This document shows positions 8,044 through 17,488 of a DNA stretch of 64,000 nt, piece after piece. A program made the translations under genes and the position numbers. The DNA comes from Bacteroidota bacterium (lineage in GTDB: Bacteria > Bacteroidota > Bacteroidia > Chitinophagales > Chitinophagaceae). Position 1 is the first letter of the stretch. Every line of letters begins with the position of its first letter. The stretch is from positions 1 to 64,000 of the forward strand of contig JAFAEM010000035.1 in NCBI GenBank assembly GCA_023424015.1, read 5' to 3'. The notes beneath the pieces are model-generated. The model was not told where the DNA came from. It searched no databases and saw only the letters and a list, made by a program, of their open reading frames with translations.

Positions 8044-9465
8044 ATGAATCCATACATTGCTTCACGTCACTGGGCCGATTTTATTACAATAATGGATTAT
8101 GTGTTGCTGCCATTTTTCTTAATGGTGGTGTATGCGATCGCCTACCGTTTCAGGAACAAACATTACCCGCACCGCCATCCCTGGCGTAAATACTTTATCC
8201 CTGCTTTCACTGCCAAACTGGCCGGGGGCATATTTATCGGGCTGATCTATCAATATTATTACCGCGGTGGTGATACGTCGGCATTTTTTTACCATGCTAA
8301 AGTGATCAACCAAAGCTTTGGCGACTCGATCATCACCTGGTTTAAACTAATCTTCCACACGGCCCATCATATGGACCCTGATGTATATCAGTACATTAAC
8401 CAGATGCGCTGGTATCGCGACCCCAGCAGTTACACGGTTTCAGCCATCACTGCGGTCATCAACCTGCTGACTTTTAATACCTATTTACCGTCAACCGTTA
8501 TTTTCGCTGCCCTATCCTTTACAGGCTACTGGGCGCTGTTCCGCACTTTTGCCGTGCAGTATCCCAGGCTGACCAGTTCGATTGCCGTAGCATTCCTTTT
8601 TATTCCAAGTACGATCATCTGGGGTTCGGGGATCTTTAAGGACACGATCTGCATGACGGCGCTGGGCTGGATGACGCACTATACTTTCAAAATGCTCATC
8701 CAGAAGAAAATAGCCCTGAAACCAATATTAGTGATTCTAATATGTTCCTACTTTTTGGCGATGATCAAGGTCTATATTCTCCTTGTCTTCCTGCCTTCTT
8801 TGTTTGTATGGGTATTTAATACTTATTCCCATAAAATTAAAAAGGGGCCTGTCCGGGCACTTGCCGTCGCAGTTAGTATAGCCCTTGTAGCAGGAGGTTT
8901 CTTTTATTTCAGTAGTTCATTTTCCCAACAGCTGGGGGCCTACTCACTCGACAATTTAGCGGAAACCTCTACCCAGACACGGGAATACATTTTATGGGTA
9001 TCCCAGGAAAACGATGGTTCAGGCTATGATCTTGGTCCTATAGAACCAAGCCTGGCCGGTATGCTGAGCAAGTTTCCCCAGGCGGTTAACGTTACGCTGT
9101 TCCGGCCCTACCTCTGGGAAGCCAAAAAGCCTATTGTATTTTTGAACGCGCTGGAGGCCCTGCTCTGTTTGTTTTTCACAATTAAAGTAATTGTGAATGT
9201 CGGTTTAAGAGGTATGTGGAAATGTATTCTGACGAATCCAAACGTTCAGTTTTTCCTGCTGTTCACGCTGGTTTTTGCATTTGCAGTGGGTATTTCTTCC
9301 TATAATTTCGGAACTTTATCAAGATATCGTATTCCGTGTCTGCCATTTTATGCAGCCAGTTTGTTAGTAATGTATTATTCTAAAGTAAACGAACGCAAAC
9401 CTTTCTTTACCTTAAAACTAAAAGATTCAATAAAGCCCCCCCCACGACGAACCCAATATGCGTAG
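8044..9465 (+). CDS. Multi-pass membrane protein, candidate polysaccharide polymerase
   Basis: A 473-aa integral membrane protein with about ten hydrophobic segments, the first near residues 15-35 and the last near 437-453. I do not recognise a named family with confidence. It has a periplasmic-type loop with GGDTSAFFYHAK (near 76-87) and a C-terminal FGTLSRYRIPCLPFYAASLLVM segment. Such composition is typical of Wzy/EpsG-like polymerases or GT39/GT83-like enzymes in capsule loci. No other polymerase candidate is visible in the locus, which favours a Wzy-type role by elimination. It is on the strand opposite to its neighbours and overlaps the downstream acyltransferase by 8 nt, so the two are one operon. 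Confidence 0.6.
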   Translation: MNPYIASRHWADFITIMDYVLLPFFLMVVYAIAYRFRNKHYPHRHPWRKYFIPAFTAKLAGGIFIGLIYQYYYRGGDTSAFFYHAKVINQSFGDSIITWFKLIFHTAHHMDPDVYQYINQMRWYRDPSSYTVSAITAVINLLTFNTYLPSTVIFAALSFTGYWALFRTFAVQYPRLTSSIAVAFLFIPSTIIWGSGIFKDTICMTALGWMTHYTFKMLIQKKIALKPILVILICSYFLAMIKVYILLVFLPSLFVWVFNTYSHKIKKGPVRALAVAVSIALVAGGFFYFSSSFSQQLGAYSLDNLAETSTQTREYILWVSQENDGSGYDLGPIEPSLAGMLSKFPQAVNVTLFRPYLWEAKKPIVFLNALEALLCLFFTIKVIVNVGLRGMWKCILTNPNVQFFLLFTLVFAFAVGISSYNFGTLSRYRIPCLPFYAASLLVMYYSKVNERKPFFTLKLKDSIKPPPRRTQYA

Positions 9466-10630
9466 AAAAATAGATTTTAATATCCTTGAATCTCTAAGAG
9501 GCATGGCTGCCCTGTATGTGTGTATCGCGCATTGCAGGGGTGTGTTATGGATCGGAGGTGAACACTACCTCAAACTACATCCCCGTGACGGCTGGGGTAT
9601 ATATGATTACCTCTTGCTGGGGTTCAATATGCTTACCCGCCTGAGCACCGAGTTTGTAATTGTATTCTTTGTGCTTTCGGGCTTCTCTATCTCACACAGC
9701 CTTAGAAAGAGCAAGGATCCGCTCCCGTTTTACAAACGCAGGTTTATTCGACTTTATCCACCATATGTTGCCGCGATTTTATGGGCGATGCTGGTATTCC
9801 TGCTTATCAGTGCGCTTTCTTCCACTTTTGTGGATGGCACTTACGATACCCTTGCGTTCAATCGTATGAAGGATTCGAATGAACTTTTCTCGCTGAGCGT
9901 TTTTATCAAGAACCTGTTTTATGTTCCCCACCTGGGTGGGTTTCTGCAGCCTTTCTGGTCCCTGACCATGGAAGTTATTTTCTACCTGCTCGCGCCGTTT
10001 CTTTTCCGAAATAAGAACATTTATCATTTATTCAGTATCACCCTGTTCATCCTGGCCATGGCAGCCAAAACCTTCCACTGGCCGGTTCAAACGATCCTGT
10101 TGAATTTCGGATACTATAATATCTTCTTTTCGATCGGGGTGGCACTCTATGATCACTATGACCTGGTACTGAAAAAGGCCGCGATCTTAACCCGGAAATA
10201 TTATGCGCCGCTGGCCTGCCTGGGATTGTTTTTCGCGATGATCGCTATCAGCCTGCTTGGCTGGAATGTGCTCAACGCGTTCCTGTCGGCCGGCATGAGT
10301 TGCATACTGATCATTTACCTGCTTTCCAACAACAGGCAGATCGGCTGGTTGTTCAATGTAGGCAAATACAGCTATACCTTATATATTACCCATTTCCCAA
10401 CCATTTTCCTGTACATGTGCCTGTACTTCCTGGTCACTAAAAACCCGATGCCTTATATCTTTAATCCCCTGGTCTTTATCCCCTGTATTTTTGTTTGCCT
10501 GGGAGTAGCTTACCTGCAATACCTGCTGGTAGAAAGGAAATCGAAAAAGATACTGGATGGCCTGAGGAAGAAAGCGCCGGTGGAAGCACCCACGCAATAC
10601 GAGTCGGCGGGTGTAACCCAGTCAAACTGA
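9458..10630 (+). CDS. Acyltransferase family 3 membrane protein
   Basis: A 390-aa membrane-bound O-acyltransferase of the Acyl_transf_3 family, which transfers acetyl or similar groups to surface sugars. The N-terminal motif ESLRGMAALYVCIAHCRGVL (about residues 10-29) carries the family's conserved Arg and His. FVLSGFSISHSLRK (near 72-85) and KRRFIRLYPPYV (near 91-102) are also typical. About ten transmembrane segments are visible. The C-terminus is hydrophilic and probably cytosolic. It starts inside the 3' end of the membrane protein gene. Its stop codon is immediately adjacent to the stop of the convergent glycosyltransferase gene, with no spacer or terminator. Role: likely O-acetylation of the polysaccharide. 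Confidence 0.85.
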   Translation: MRRKIDFNILESLRGMAALYVCIAHCRGVLWIGGEHYLKLHPRDGWGIYDYLLLGFNMLTRLSTEFVIVFFVLSGFSISHSLRKSKDPLPFYKRRFIRLYPPYVAAILWAMLVFLLISALSSTFVDGTYDTLAFNRMKDSNELFSLSVFIKNLFYVPHLGGFLQPFWSLTMEVIFYLLAPFLFRNKNIYHLFSITLFILAMAAKTFHWPVQTILLNFGYYNIFFSIGVALYDHYDLVLKKAAILTRKYYAPLACLGLFFAMIAISLLGWNVLNAFLSAGMSCILIIYLLSNNRQIGWLFNVGKYSYTLYITHFPTIFLYMCLYFLVTKNPMPYIFNPLVFIPCIFVCLGVAYLQYLLVERKSKKILDGLRKKAPVEAPTQYESAGVTQSN

Positions 10631-11725
10631 TCAGCTCAGACTGTCAAGGATCGACAGGTAAGTTCCTTTGGTGGAATTGATGGAATAGTGGTTTTCCACT
10701 GTCTTCACAGCTTCTTTACCAATTCTCTCACGCATGGTCCTATCGTTGATCAATTGTAGCAAAGCCTGTTTCCATTCTTCATGAGTGGTTACCAGGAAGC
10801 CGTTCTCATTGTTACGGATGATGCGTTTGATGGTACCGATATCGGTTGCAATTGTTGGAATACCCAGTGACATATACTGTAGTGCCTTCAAACCGCTTTT
10901 ACCCAAAACCCATTCTTCATCGGGTAATGGATACACACCGATATCAAATTTGCCGATCGTTGCCACTTCATATTCTTCTCTCCAGGCAATGGCTTCTACA
11001 TCCACACCTTCAAGTTTAAAATCGGGATCGCCCATCACCAGCAATTTGAATTGAGTCTCACGGGCGAGCTCCCTGAATACATCGTCCAAAAGGTGTAGGT
11101 ATTTTGAAGTGCTATGACTGCCGCTCCATCCGATCACGAATTTTTCTGCAGGACGATAGTCAGACTTTGGCCTGTACAGGTCGGTATTGATTGTGGATGA
11201 AATATCGGTGGTCTTCTGGTTGTACTTTCTAACAAAGGAGTCAAGGTAAGGTGTACAGGTGATCACATGATCAGCTGATTTCATCAGGCTGATATGGTTC
11301 CTGGATGAGCGCAGGTAATGGACCAGGGGATTGGTACTGCTGGGTGGTGTAAGGAAGACCAGGTCATCGATATCATAGATCAACTTCCTGGCAAGCCTGC
11401 GGGTAGCCCATTCGAAAACGGGCGGAGCAAAAGGGCTTACCCATAGAAATACATACACGATATCATAGTTTCTCATCCTGAACAGGTCCCTTATCCTGCG
11501 ACCATATCCCACCAGGGTCCAAAAAACTTTTTGCAGCAGCCTTCCCTTTTTGTAAACGATCTTTTGAAAGCTTTCGGTCATGAATGATGATACGGTAATA
11601 TCATAGCCGGCGTCCTTAAATATATCAAAGTACTGTTCGTATTTTAATCGTTGTCCCGGCGCATAACCAACCGGGTTGGGACAGATCACCAGAATTTTCT
11701 TCCTTTTCGGATTTTCTAAAGACAT
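10631..11725 (-). CDS. Glycosyltransferase (GT4/GT-B fold)
   Basis: A 364-aa predicted retaining glycosyltransferase. The N-terminus KKILVICPNPVGYAPGQRLK (residues 9-28) resembles the acceptor-domain loop of GT4 enzymes. The C-terminal half contains KFVIGWSGSHSTSKYL (near 195) and SGLKALQYMSLGIPTIATDIG (near 286-306). The second replaces the classical E-x7-E with a variant that still marks the nucleotide-sugar site. Donor and acceptor are unknown. It is the 3' end of the long leftward transcript from the capsule promoter, or is separated from it by the 85-bp repeat array at 11778-11975. It is convergent with, and abuts, the acyltransferase gene. Confidence 0.8.
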   Translation of the reverse strand: MSLENPKRKKILVICPNPVGYAPGQRLKYEQYFDIFKDAGYDITVSSFMTESFQKIVYKKGRLLQKVFWTLVGYGRRIRDLFRMRNYDIVYVFLWVSPFAPPVFEWATRRLARKLIYDIDDLVFLTPPSSTNPLVHYLRSSRNHISLMKSADHVITCTPYLDSFVRKYNQKTTDISSTINTDLYRPKSDYRPAEKFVIGWSGSHSTSKYLHLLDDVFRELARETQFKLLVMGDPDFKLEGVDVEAIAWREEYEVATIGKFDIGVYPLPDEEWVLGKSGLKALQYMSLGIPTIATDIGTIKRIIRNNENGFLVTTHEEWKQALLQLINDRTMRERIGKEAVKTVENHYSINSTKGTYLSILDSLS

Positions 11726-11777
11726 ACAGGTAAATAAATTTTTATTGTTTTGGTTCCTTGCATTCAGGGATTATTTA

Positions 11778-11979
11778 ACCACAGCGGGCACTGCGAACAC
11801 TGAGACGAACCTCGCCGTGATCTCCGTATGCGCCGTGGTTCGTTATGCTCCAGGCTTGAGAAACCACAGCAGGCACAGAGAACAAAGAGACGAACCTCGC
11901 CGTGATCTCCGTGTGCGCCGTGATGCGTTATACTCCAGGCTTGAGAAACCACAGCGGGCACAGCGGGCACAGAGAAGTT
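11778..11979. repeat. 85-bp tandem repeat, about 2.4 copies
   Basis: Copies start at 11778, 11863 and 11948, a constant period of 85 bp. Each begins ACCACAGC(G/A)GGCAC and the two full copies continue through GAGACGAACCTCGCCGTGATCTCCGT to CCAGGCTTGAGA. The third is truncated but carries an extra CAGCGGGCA unit. Open frames across it are low-complexity and not conserved between copies, so I treat it as non-coding. It fills nearly the whole 256-nt gap between two glycosyltransferase genes. Confidence 0.85.
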
Positions 11980-11981
11980 GT

Positions 11982-13220
11982 TCATAGAATCTCGCGGTAA
12001 CAGGAAAGATACGCCTGTATACCCTTGTCGAGACTGTATATATCCTTGATCGCCTCCCTTATCGCCAGGGGTGAGCGCTTCAGCAGGTCGGGAATCGCTT
12101 CCACTGCTTTTGAAAAATCAGCTTCTGTAAAACCATCCAGTACCACGCCCGCTCCTGCCTGTTCCACAATTTTCTTCACGTCCCCTACACCACTATTCAC
12201 AATAACCGGGATACCCATCGACAGCACTTCTCCCAATTTGGTAGGTGAACTCGACAGTTTGGAATAAACCGGTCTTATAAAAGACAAATTAAAATCGGAA
12301 GCCTTGATCAGCACCGGTACTTCCTGGCGGGTAGCTTCAGTAATAATAAAATCTTTCCTGTCGAGTCCATATGCCCCGACCTTGTTCTCCACCACGCCTG
12401 GATGTGTATGTGTGACAAACAGGAATTTTGCCTTTGGGTAAGTTTTTTTCAGCACCTTAAAAAAAGCCAGCATCTCATCAAGCATATACCAGGTGCCAAT
12501 TGAACCGAGGTAGCTTACCAGCAGATCAGCTTCGGCTATTCCCAGTTTTTCCTTCGCTGCTTTTTTTTGCTGCTGATCATTGAGGGAAAAATGTTCCATA
12601 TCCGCGCAACAGGGGATCACCTGCAAGGGAATATTCTTATTCAAAGAATCCCAGGTGAGCATCTCACGCTTTCCGGCTTCGGTTAAAGAAATAATATAAT
12701 CGGCGTTCTGGATATATTGCTTTTCCTTGTTCTTATAATAACGGTATACCCGTTTAAAAACCGGGTGGTCCATTTTCCAGGAACCACCGTCCTTTTTTTC
12801 ATCCGCCCAGAATCCGCGCATATCAAAAAAGAATTTTACCCCGAATCTTTTTTTTAGTGACAGCCCGATGTCGGCGGCGATATAGCTGCGGCAATGAATC
12901 ATATCAAACTTCACTTTTTTATGAAGACTGATCGCTTTTTGCCGCATCCGGATAGAATCATAAAACTTGGAAAGCAGGGGCGGCTTCGTGCTAAAGGATA
13001 AGGGTACCCACTCGATACCCGATGTTTCCATTAATGCCCTGATCGCCTTTTCCTGTTTTTGAAAACGATCTTTTTTCTCAAAGCTCAATATGGTAAACTG
13101 GTAACCATACTGCGAAAGCCCTTTCAGGTATGGCAGTATCTGTGATTGACCCAGGGGATCGGTGATCCCGTCATAGGTGATGTAAAGAACTTTTTTCTTC
13201 GTCATATCATTATTGCTCAT
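11982..13220 (-). CDS. GT4-family glycosyltransferase
   Basis: A 412-aa GT-B glycosyltransferase. The N-terminal domain shows KVLYITYDGITDPLGQSQILPYL (starting at residue 10), a common acceptor-domain start in Bacteroidota EPS loci, and IHCRSYIAADIGLSLKK (near 107-123). The C-terminal domain has VSYLGSIGTWYMLDEML (near 235-251) and SSPTKLGEVLSMGIPVIVNSGVGDV (near 326-350), in which the acidic E of the nucleotide-sugar site is kept. Substrates are unknown. Its ATG overlaps the stop of the DUF4838 gene by 4 nt, so the two are translationally coupled. The next gene downstream is beyond the 85-bp repeat array. Confidence 0.87.
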   Translation of the reverse strand: MSNNDMTKKKVLYITYDGITDPLGQSQILPYLKGLSQYGYQFTILSFEKKDRFQKQEKAIRALMETSGIEWVPLSFSTKPPLLSKFYDSIRMRQKAISLHKKVKFDMIHCRSYIAADIGLSLKKRFGVKFFFDMRGFWADEKKDGGSWKMDHPVFKRVYRYYKNKEKQYIQNADYIISLTEAGKREMLTWDSLNKNIPLQVIPCCADMEHFSLNDQQQKKAAKEKLGIAEADLLVSYLGSIGTWYMLDEMLAFFKVLKKTYPKAKFLFVTHTHPGVVENKVGAYGLDRKDFIITEATRQEVPVLIKASDFNLSFIRPVYSKLSSSPTKLGEVLSMGIPVIVNSGVGDVKKIVEQAGAGVVLDGFTEADFSKAVEAIPDLLKRSPLAIREAIKDIYSLDKGIQAYLSCYREIL

Positions 13221-15589
13221 GGCTCCCGGTACTCAAATTTCCGGAGCGAAAATACATTTGGAATGTTTAAGATCTCGAATGATCGGTGACCCACGCTAAA
13301 GGTCCAAAGTCTGCCGCGAAACTCAGGTGGCACCGGGACGCGATAGATCGTGTTCCTGATCTTTTGCGCTTCCCTTCTTTTTCCCGAAGGGTCTAACCAG
13401 AATCCACGCTTGTTGAGTCCCGGTCCTTTTTTATCCTCGTACACTATTTCTTCCACATCCTTCGGTACATAGATATGATGCAGGGGGAAGCCCGCATTGT
13501 CATAGTATGAACCATACAGCGACACGAATACTTTATCTGTTGGGAAAATGAGTCGGCTAAACCGGTAATAATCGCCAAAACTTAAAGTATAGGTTCCTGC
13601 CGGTAGTTTGACCCTGACATTGGTGTAAGCGTCTTTGGTACCAGGTATCATTTTTTCCAGCCAGGTTTTCCTGTCATCGGCAATCAACAGGTTGGTCTCT
13701 TTAGTACTCCCCGCTTTTATTTCAAATACACCCTCAGCAGGCATATGAAACTGGTACACGTTCCTGCCATTCATCTTGGTGGGGTTGGCCGCTTTTTCAC
13801 TTGTAATGACGCGGGCTTTTGTAATATCGAATTTGAAACTGCTCACCTTGTACGTGACCGCGTTCTCATTTATATTTTTCCTGAACTGTGTTTCGATGGC
13901 AGTGGTTGAAAGTTCCGGCATTTTCGCCGTTTTCTGTTTATTCAGCGTACCCTTATAATTTTTGGGTGCCTTGATATATCGCTCCAACAGCGCAGAGGTT
14001 TGCACCAGCCGCAGGTCATGTATCTGGTGTATATAGTTTGTAATATCCTGGTATGCTTTTGCCGAGTTGGGATTGGCCAGGTAATCATAATGCAGCTTCA
14101 TGTAATGTACATAAGCTTTTAATTCGGCAAGCCTGGCCTGTATCGCAGGGTCCTTGGTTTTGGCTGACGCCTGTGCAAGGTCATTCAGACTAAGGTTCAC
14201 TTCCATTTGCTGCTGGTAATTCCGGCTCCAGCGATCGTACATACGTTTTACATCATTGGCAGCAGGGCCAAAACAGTTGACAAGAAAATCGTTATACAGG
14301 CTGTCAAAAGAAAGCCTGGTATCCCACATCATATGGGAAGCAAGCCACAGCGCATGACCCATGGCGCCCTTACCATTGGTGGTTTCGATATTGATCGAAG
14401 TAATATTGTATTGCTTCCAAAGCCTGAGCCGTTCCGGAATAGAATAAATATTGAACTGGGGTACCCCGTTGCTCCACTGGGTGATATTCCAGTAATCATA
14501 CATACCCATAGCCCTTCCATCCATCTTGTTGCTCCAAAGCCGGATAAATTCCAGTGGTGAAGTGATACGCTGAAATGCATATGGAATAATGATGGGATAT
14601 ACATTTTTTTCCAGCTCAATGGATGGCGGTTCGGCATGACCCGCATACGCATAGAGTTGTACCTGGGTTATCGTATCATTTTTATCCAAACGCTTCGCCA
14701 CCTGGTTGGCCAGCCAGAAATATTTGTCAGACCAGGTTTTGATCTGGGGCATATTGGGGGGAAGGCAGTCATCCGTGCGCCCTGCGCCATCCGCAGGATC
14801 CACCCCGATGGCAGGAAACCGGTCACCCGGCTTTACCTGGCTCAAAGCCCAGTCAACAAAAAGGTTAACGGCCGCCGGTTTGCTGATATCGATCCTGCCA
14901 TAACGATTGGTACCCGGTCCGCATGACCAGGCAGGATTTTGATCAAGCACTTTTTTATTGGCCGCATAGAATGCCTGGCCGGTATGTCCTTTTATGGCAT
15001 AGTCGATGCTAAACCGGTTGCGCCTGTTCCAGGTATTAAAATCAGCCCGGAATGTATTTTTGGGATCGGTGCCCGCAATTGCGTTCACCCCACCGGTGCC
15101 GGCATAAAACCTGCCCTGGAAATCCGGTGTATATACCTTGTTGATATCAAGGCTTGAGGGAAATGAAGATGGAACAATGGTCCAGGCATCACCGGGCATA
15201 TACCACCTGAAGCCAAGCTCGTGCAGGAATGTATAAATCCCATTCAGAAAAGATTTCTCACCCGTTCCAACAATACTCACGCCCGTCCTGTTGCCCGCGG
15301 ATAAATAAAATGACTGACCGTCTTCCCGGAGTTTTTGCGTTGTCGATTCCGGCAGGCCGGCATTATTTATAGAAAGCAACCGTATGCCATTAAGATGTTT
15401 ACTCCCGTTTGTTGTTACAGTAAAACGTTTCCCGGTACTTCTTTCCAGCCAGTATGCCATATCATCCACGGCTTCACGAACCGCTGCCGATATATCACCG
15501 GGCACAGTTACCTGGTTATCCAATTTGAGCTGGCTCCAGGCACTAAAACCTAATCCTATAGCCAGTATCAATAATAAAATTCTTCTCAA
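13217..15589 (-). CDS. Secreted DUF4838-domain protein (glycoside hydrolase-like)
   Basis: A 790-aa exported protein. Residues 1-19 form a signal peptide ending at AWSQ. The next part (about 25-130) resembles the alpha-glucuronidase/GH20-type N-terminal alpha-beta domain (YWLERSTGKRF, GFRWYMPGD). The DUF4838 region spans roughly 190-450, with NIYSIPERLRLWKQYNI and HALWLASHMMWD. The C-terminal third is beta-rich (AGTYTLSFGDYYRFSRL). DUF4838 proteins are thought to be related to glycosidases, but a catalytic activity is not established. Placement inside a capsule biosynthesis operon, coupled to a glycosyltransferase, suggests it trims or releases the exported polymer. The start ATG precedes a basic n-region and fits export. 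Confidence 0.72.
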   Translation of the reverse strand: MRRILLLILAIGLGFSAWSQLKLDNQVTVPGDISAAVREAVDDMAYWLERSTGKRFTVTTNGSKHLNGIRLLSINNAGLPESTTQKLREDGQSFYLSAGNRTGVSIVGTGEKSFLNGIYTFLHELGFRWYMPGDAWTIVPSSFPSSLDINKVYTPDFQGRFYAGTGGVNAIAGTDPKNTFRADFNTWNRRNRFSIDYAIKGHTGQAFYAANKKVLDQNPAWSCGPGTNRYGRIDISKPAAVNLFVDWALSQVKPGDRFPAIGVDPADGAGRTDDCLPPNMPQIKTWSDKYFWLANQVAKRLDKNDTITQVQLYAYAGHAEPPSIELEKNVYPIIIPYAFQRITSPLEFIRLWSNKMDGRAMGMYDYWNITQWSNGVPQFNIYSIPERLRLWKQYNITSINIETTNGKGAMGHALWLASHMMWDTRLSFDSLYNDFLVNCFGPAANDVKRMYDRWSRNYQQQMEVNLSLNDLAQASAKTKDPAIQARLAELKAYVHYMKLHYDYLANPNSAKAYQDITNYIHQIHDLRLVQTSALLERYIKAPKNYKGTLNKQKTAKMPELSTTAIETQFRKNINENAVTYKVSSFKFDITKARVITSEKAANPTKMNGRNVYQFHMPAEGVFEIKAGSTKETNLLIADDRKTWLEKMIPGTKDAYTNVRVKLPAGTYTLSFGDYYRFSRLIFPTDKVFVSLYGSYYDNAGFPLHHIYVPKDVEEIVYEDKKGPGLNKRGFWLDPSGKRREAQKIRNTIYRVPVPPEFRGRLWTFSVGHRSFEILNIPNVFSLRKFEYREP

Positions 15590-15668
15590 GTTATTTCGGA
15601 TTTAGTAGAACCTTTTGACGACCGTAACGTCAATTGGTTTATACAATCGAATTGTTAATTCTTACACA

Positions 15669-16886
15669 TTAAAATCCACAAAACTCCTGTATTTTTTTCA
15701 TTTGACTTTCCAGGGTGTATTTTGAAAGGAATTCACGGTGCAGTGCTTCCCGGTCTACAAGTTCAGTATGCCGATTATCGTAGATATATGAAAGTTTATC
15801 AAGAAACGAGGCCCTGTCATTGGTTTGAAATTTAAACCCATTTTCTCCATCGCGGATGATCTCGCTGAGTCCGCCGGTATCCGACACCAGTAAAAGGCTT
15901 TTCTGCATCAGCCCTTCTATGGCCACGTTACCAAATCCTTCATGCAGTGAAGGGATGATGATCAGGTCTACACTTTTATATAGAGACAGGAGAATTTTGT
16001 TTTCAACGAAACCGCATACATCAATAAATTCCTGCATTCCGGATGATGCAATCTCCGCCTCCACAACCTCACGCAATGGCCCTTCGCCCGCGAATATCAC
16101 TTTTACCTGGTCAGGACTGATCGATCTTTGCTCTACAAATAGTTTGAAACTGCTTATAAAAAAGCTATGTCCTTTTTTTAACTGAAGTCTTCCCGGGACC
16201 AGTATCAAGTACCTGCCCTCCTTCCAAAGACCCCTGGATGCCAGGAATGTTTTTCCTTCTTCGCCAGATATATCAAGTTCAGGCAGACTATTGGGAAGCA
16301 CCAGTGATGCTGGTACGTAAAAGTTACCCCTGATGTCTTCATACACTGCCTTTGAGATAAACAGTGACCGGTTGTCAAAAAAACGAGCCAGCAGGGAGTT
16401 GAACTTATTAAATGCTTTCTTAAAGAATGTGTCCATGGGCGATATCTCATAGGTCACACTCCTGTAGTAGACATTTAATGCCGGTTGTTTTTTAAAACTG
16501 AAAAAGTAATTGAGTTTTACCAACCGGCAGGCCAGGTGGGCCATGGGCAGGATAGCGATGATATCTGTAATATTTTCCTTTTTTGCATACCGTGCCAGCC
16601 TCCTGCTTATGCCGGGCAGCACCTTCATCATTCCCCCCGAGATATTAACTTCATCATTATCCTCGACCAGGAGAATGTTCTCCCTCGATAATTTGATCTT
16701 GTCAATAAGAAATAAACGGTTGCTTAGAATGGCCAGCCGGATATTTTTATAACCCTTTTCTACCAGGTAATTGATCTGGTTGACAGTTTGGTGCTCGGCC
16801 CCTCCCGGTAAGAGTGAGGGAAGCACAAATAGAACTTTTTTATTTTTTTTATCTCCCGAACTAAGCTCTTCAGCCATACTTCTCAA
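15669..16886 (-). CDS. GT4-family glycosyltransferase
   Basis: A 405-aa GT-B enzyme. The N-terminus has KKVLFVLPSLLPGGAEHQTVNQINYL (from residue 16), the typical GGAE loop of GT4 enzymes. The C-terminal domain has ILVPGRLQLKKGHSFFI (near 231-247), FAGEGPL (near 267), and IPSLHEGFGNVAIEGLMQKSLLL (near 310-332) with the E-x7-E pair. It probably adds one sugar of the repeat unit; donor unknown. It lies between a hexapeptide acyltransferase and the DUF4838 gene, all on the minus strand with short gaps. The ATG at 16886 could instead be the Met four codons later. Confidence 0.87.
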   Translation of the reverse strand: MRSMAEELSSGDKKNKKVLFVLPSLLPGGAEHQTVNQINYLVEKGYKNIRLAILSNRLFLIDKIKLSRENILLVEDNDEVNISGGMMKVLPGISRRLARYAKKENITDIIAILPMAHLACRLVKLNYFFSFKKQPALNVYYRSVTYEISPMDTFFKKAFNKFNSLLARFFDNRSLFISKAVYEDIRGNFYVPASLVLPNSLPELDISGEEGKTFLASRGLWKEGRYLILVPGRLQLKKGHSFFISSFKLFVEQRSISPDQVKVIFAGEGPLREVVEAEIASSGMQEFIDVCGFVENKILLSLYKSVDLIIIPSLHEGFGNVAIEGLMQKSLLLVSDTGGLSEIIRDGENGFKFQTNDRASFLDKLSYIYDNRHTELVDREALHREFLSKYTLESQMKKIQEFCGF

Positions 16887-16945
16887 TTCATTTTTATAGG
16901 GCCGGTCTTTTTGAACCGGCGATCCGGCAGGAACCGGGTTGATGC

Positions 16946-17455
16946 TTAAAGAAATTTTCCCTGGGCTTTCAGGGCCTCATAATGTTCGATATCGCGGTAG
17001 CGGAATACCGTGGCGGGATGGCCTCCGGCAATGCCATATTTAGGAATACTTTTGACCACTACACTACCCGCCTGTATGATGGCTCCTTCGCCAATAGTGA
17101 CACCACCCAGAATGATCACGCTTTGACCCAGCCATACATTATCCTCGATGATGATATCCTTATGAATATAGGTTTTATCGTAAGGGATGGATTCCCCCTT
17201 ATCATAGTTATGATAGGATGTGATCATATGGCAATCCCTGCCCGAATGGAAATTATTACCGATGACAACCTTTCCCTTCCCGTTTATTTTCATGCCATTG
17301 AAATTGACATTCTTTCCAAGATAGGTATTAGCATTAACGTATGACTGACCATTAACGCGAAGTGGTTCCTCATACTTCTTACATGTTTTAATAATAGTGG
17401 ATCTATATCGATTATTCATCCACCTTCTGGCATACTTTCGAATAAAGCTTACCAT
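16946..17455 (-). CDS. Hexapeptide-repeat acyltransferase (left-handed beta helix)
   Basis: A 169-aa protein of the LbH_MAT/galactoside O-acetyltransferase-like group, expected to acetylate a sugar using acetyl-CoA. Repeats of [LIV]-G-x4 run from about residue 45 to 150: GKNVNFNG, GKGKVVIGNNFHSG, EDNVWLGQSVIILGGVTIGEGAIIQAGSVVVK, then the loop KYGIAGGHPATV. The catalytic histidine is probably in SYHNYDKG (near 81-88). No membrane segment, so it acts in the cytosol on a nucleotide- or lipid-linked sugar. It lies between the flippase gene and a GT4 gene. A second, similar gene (18900-19412) flanks the flippase on the other side. Confidence 0.85.
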   Translation of the reverse strand: MVSFIRKYARRWMNNRYRSTIIKTCKKYEEPLRVNGQSYVNANTYLGKNVNFNGMKINGKGKVVIGNNFHSGRDCHMITSYHNYDKGESIPYDKTYIHKDIIIEDNVWLGQSVIILGGVTIGEGAIIQAGSVVVKSIPKYGIAGGHPATVFRYRDIEHYEALKAQGKFL

Positions 17456-17488
17456 AATTATCCTTTTAGTTCAAACTGATATAATTTC

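Noticed and set aside
11764..11985. Open frames across the 85-bp array
   Set aside because: Arg/Cys-rich low-complexity translation created by the tandem repeat; not a credible protein.
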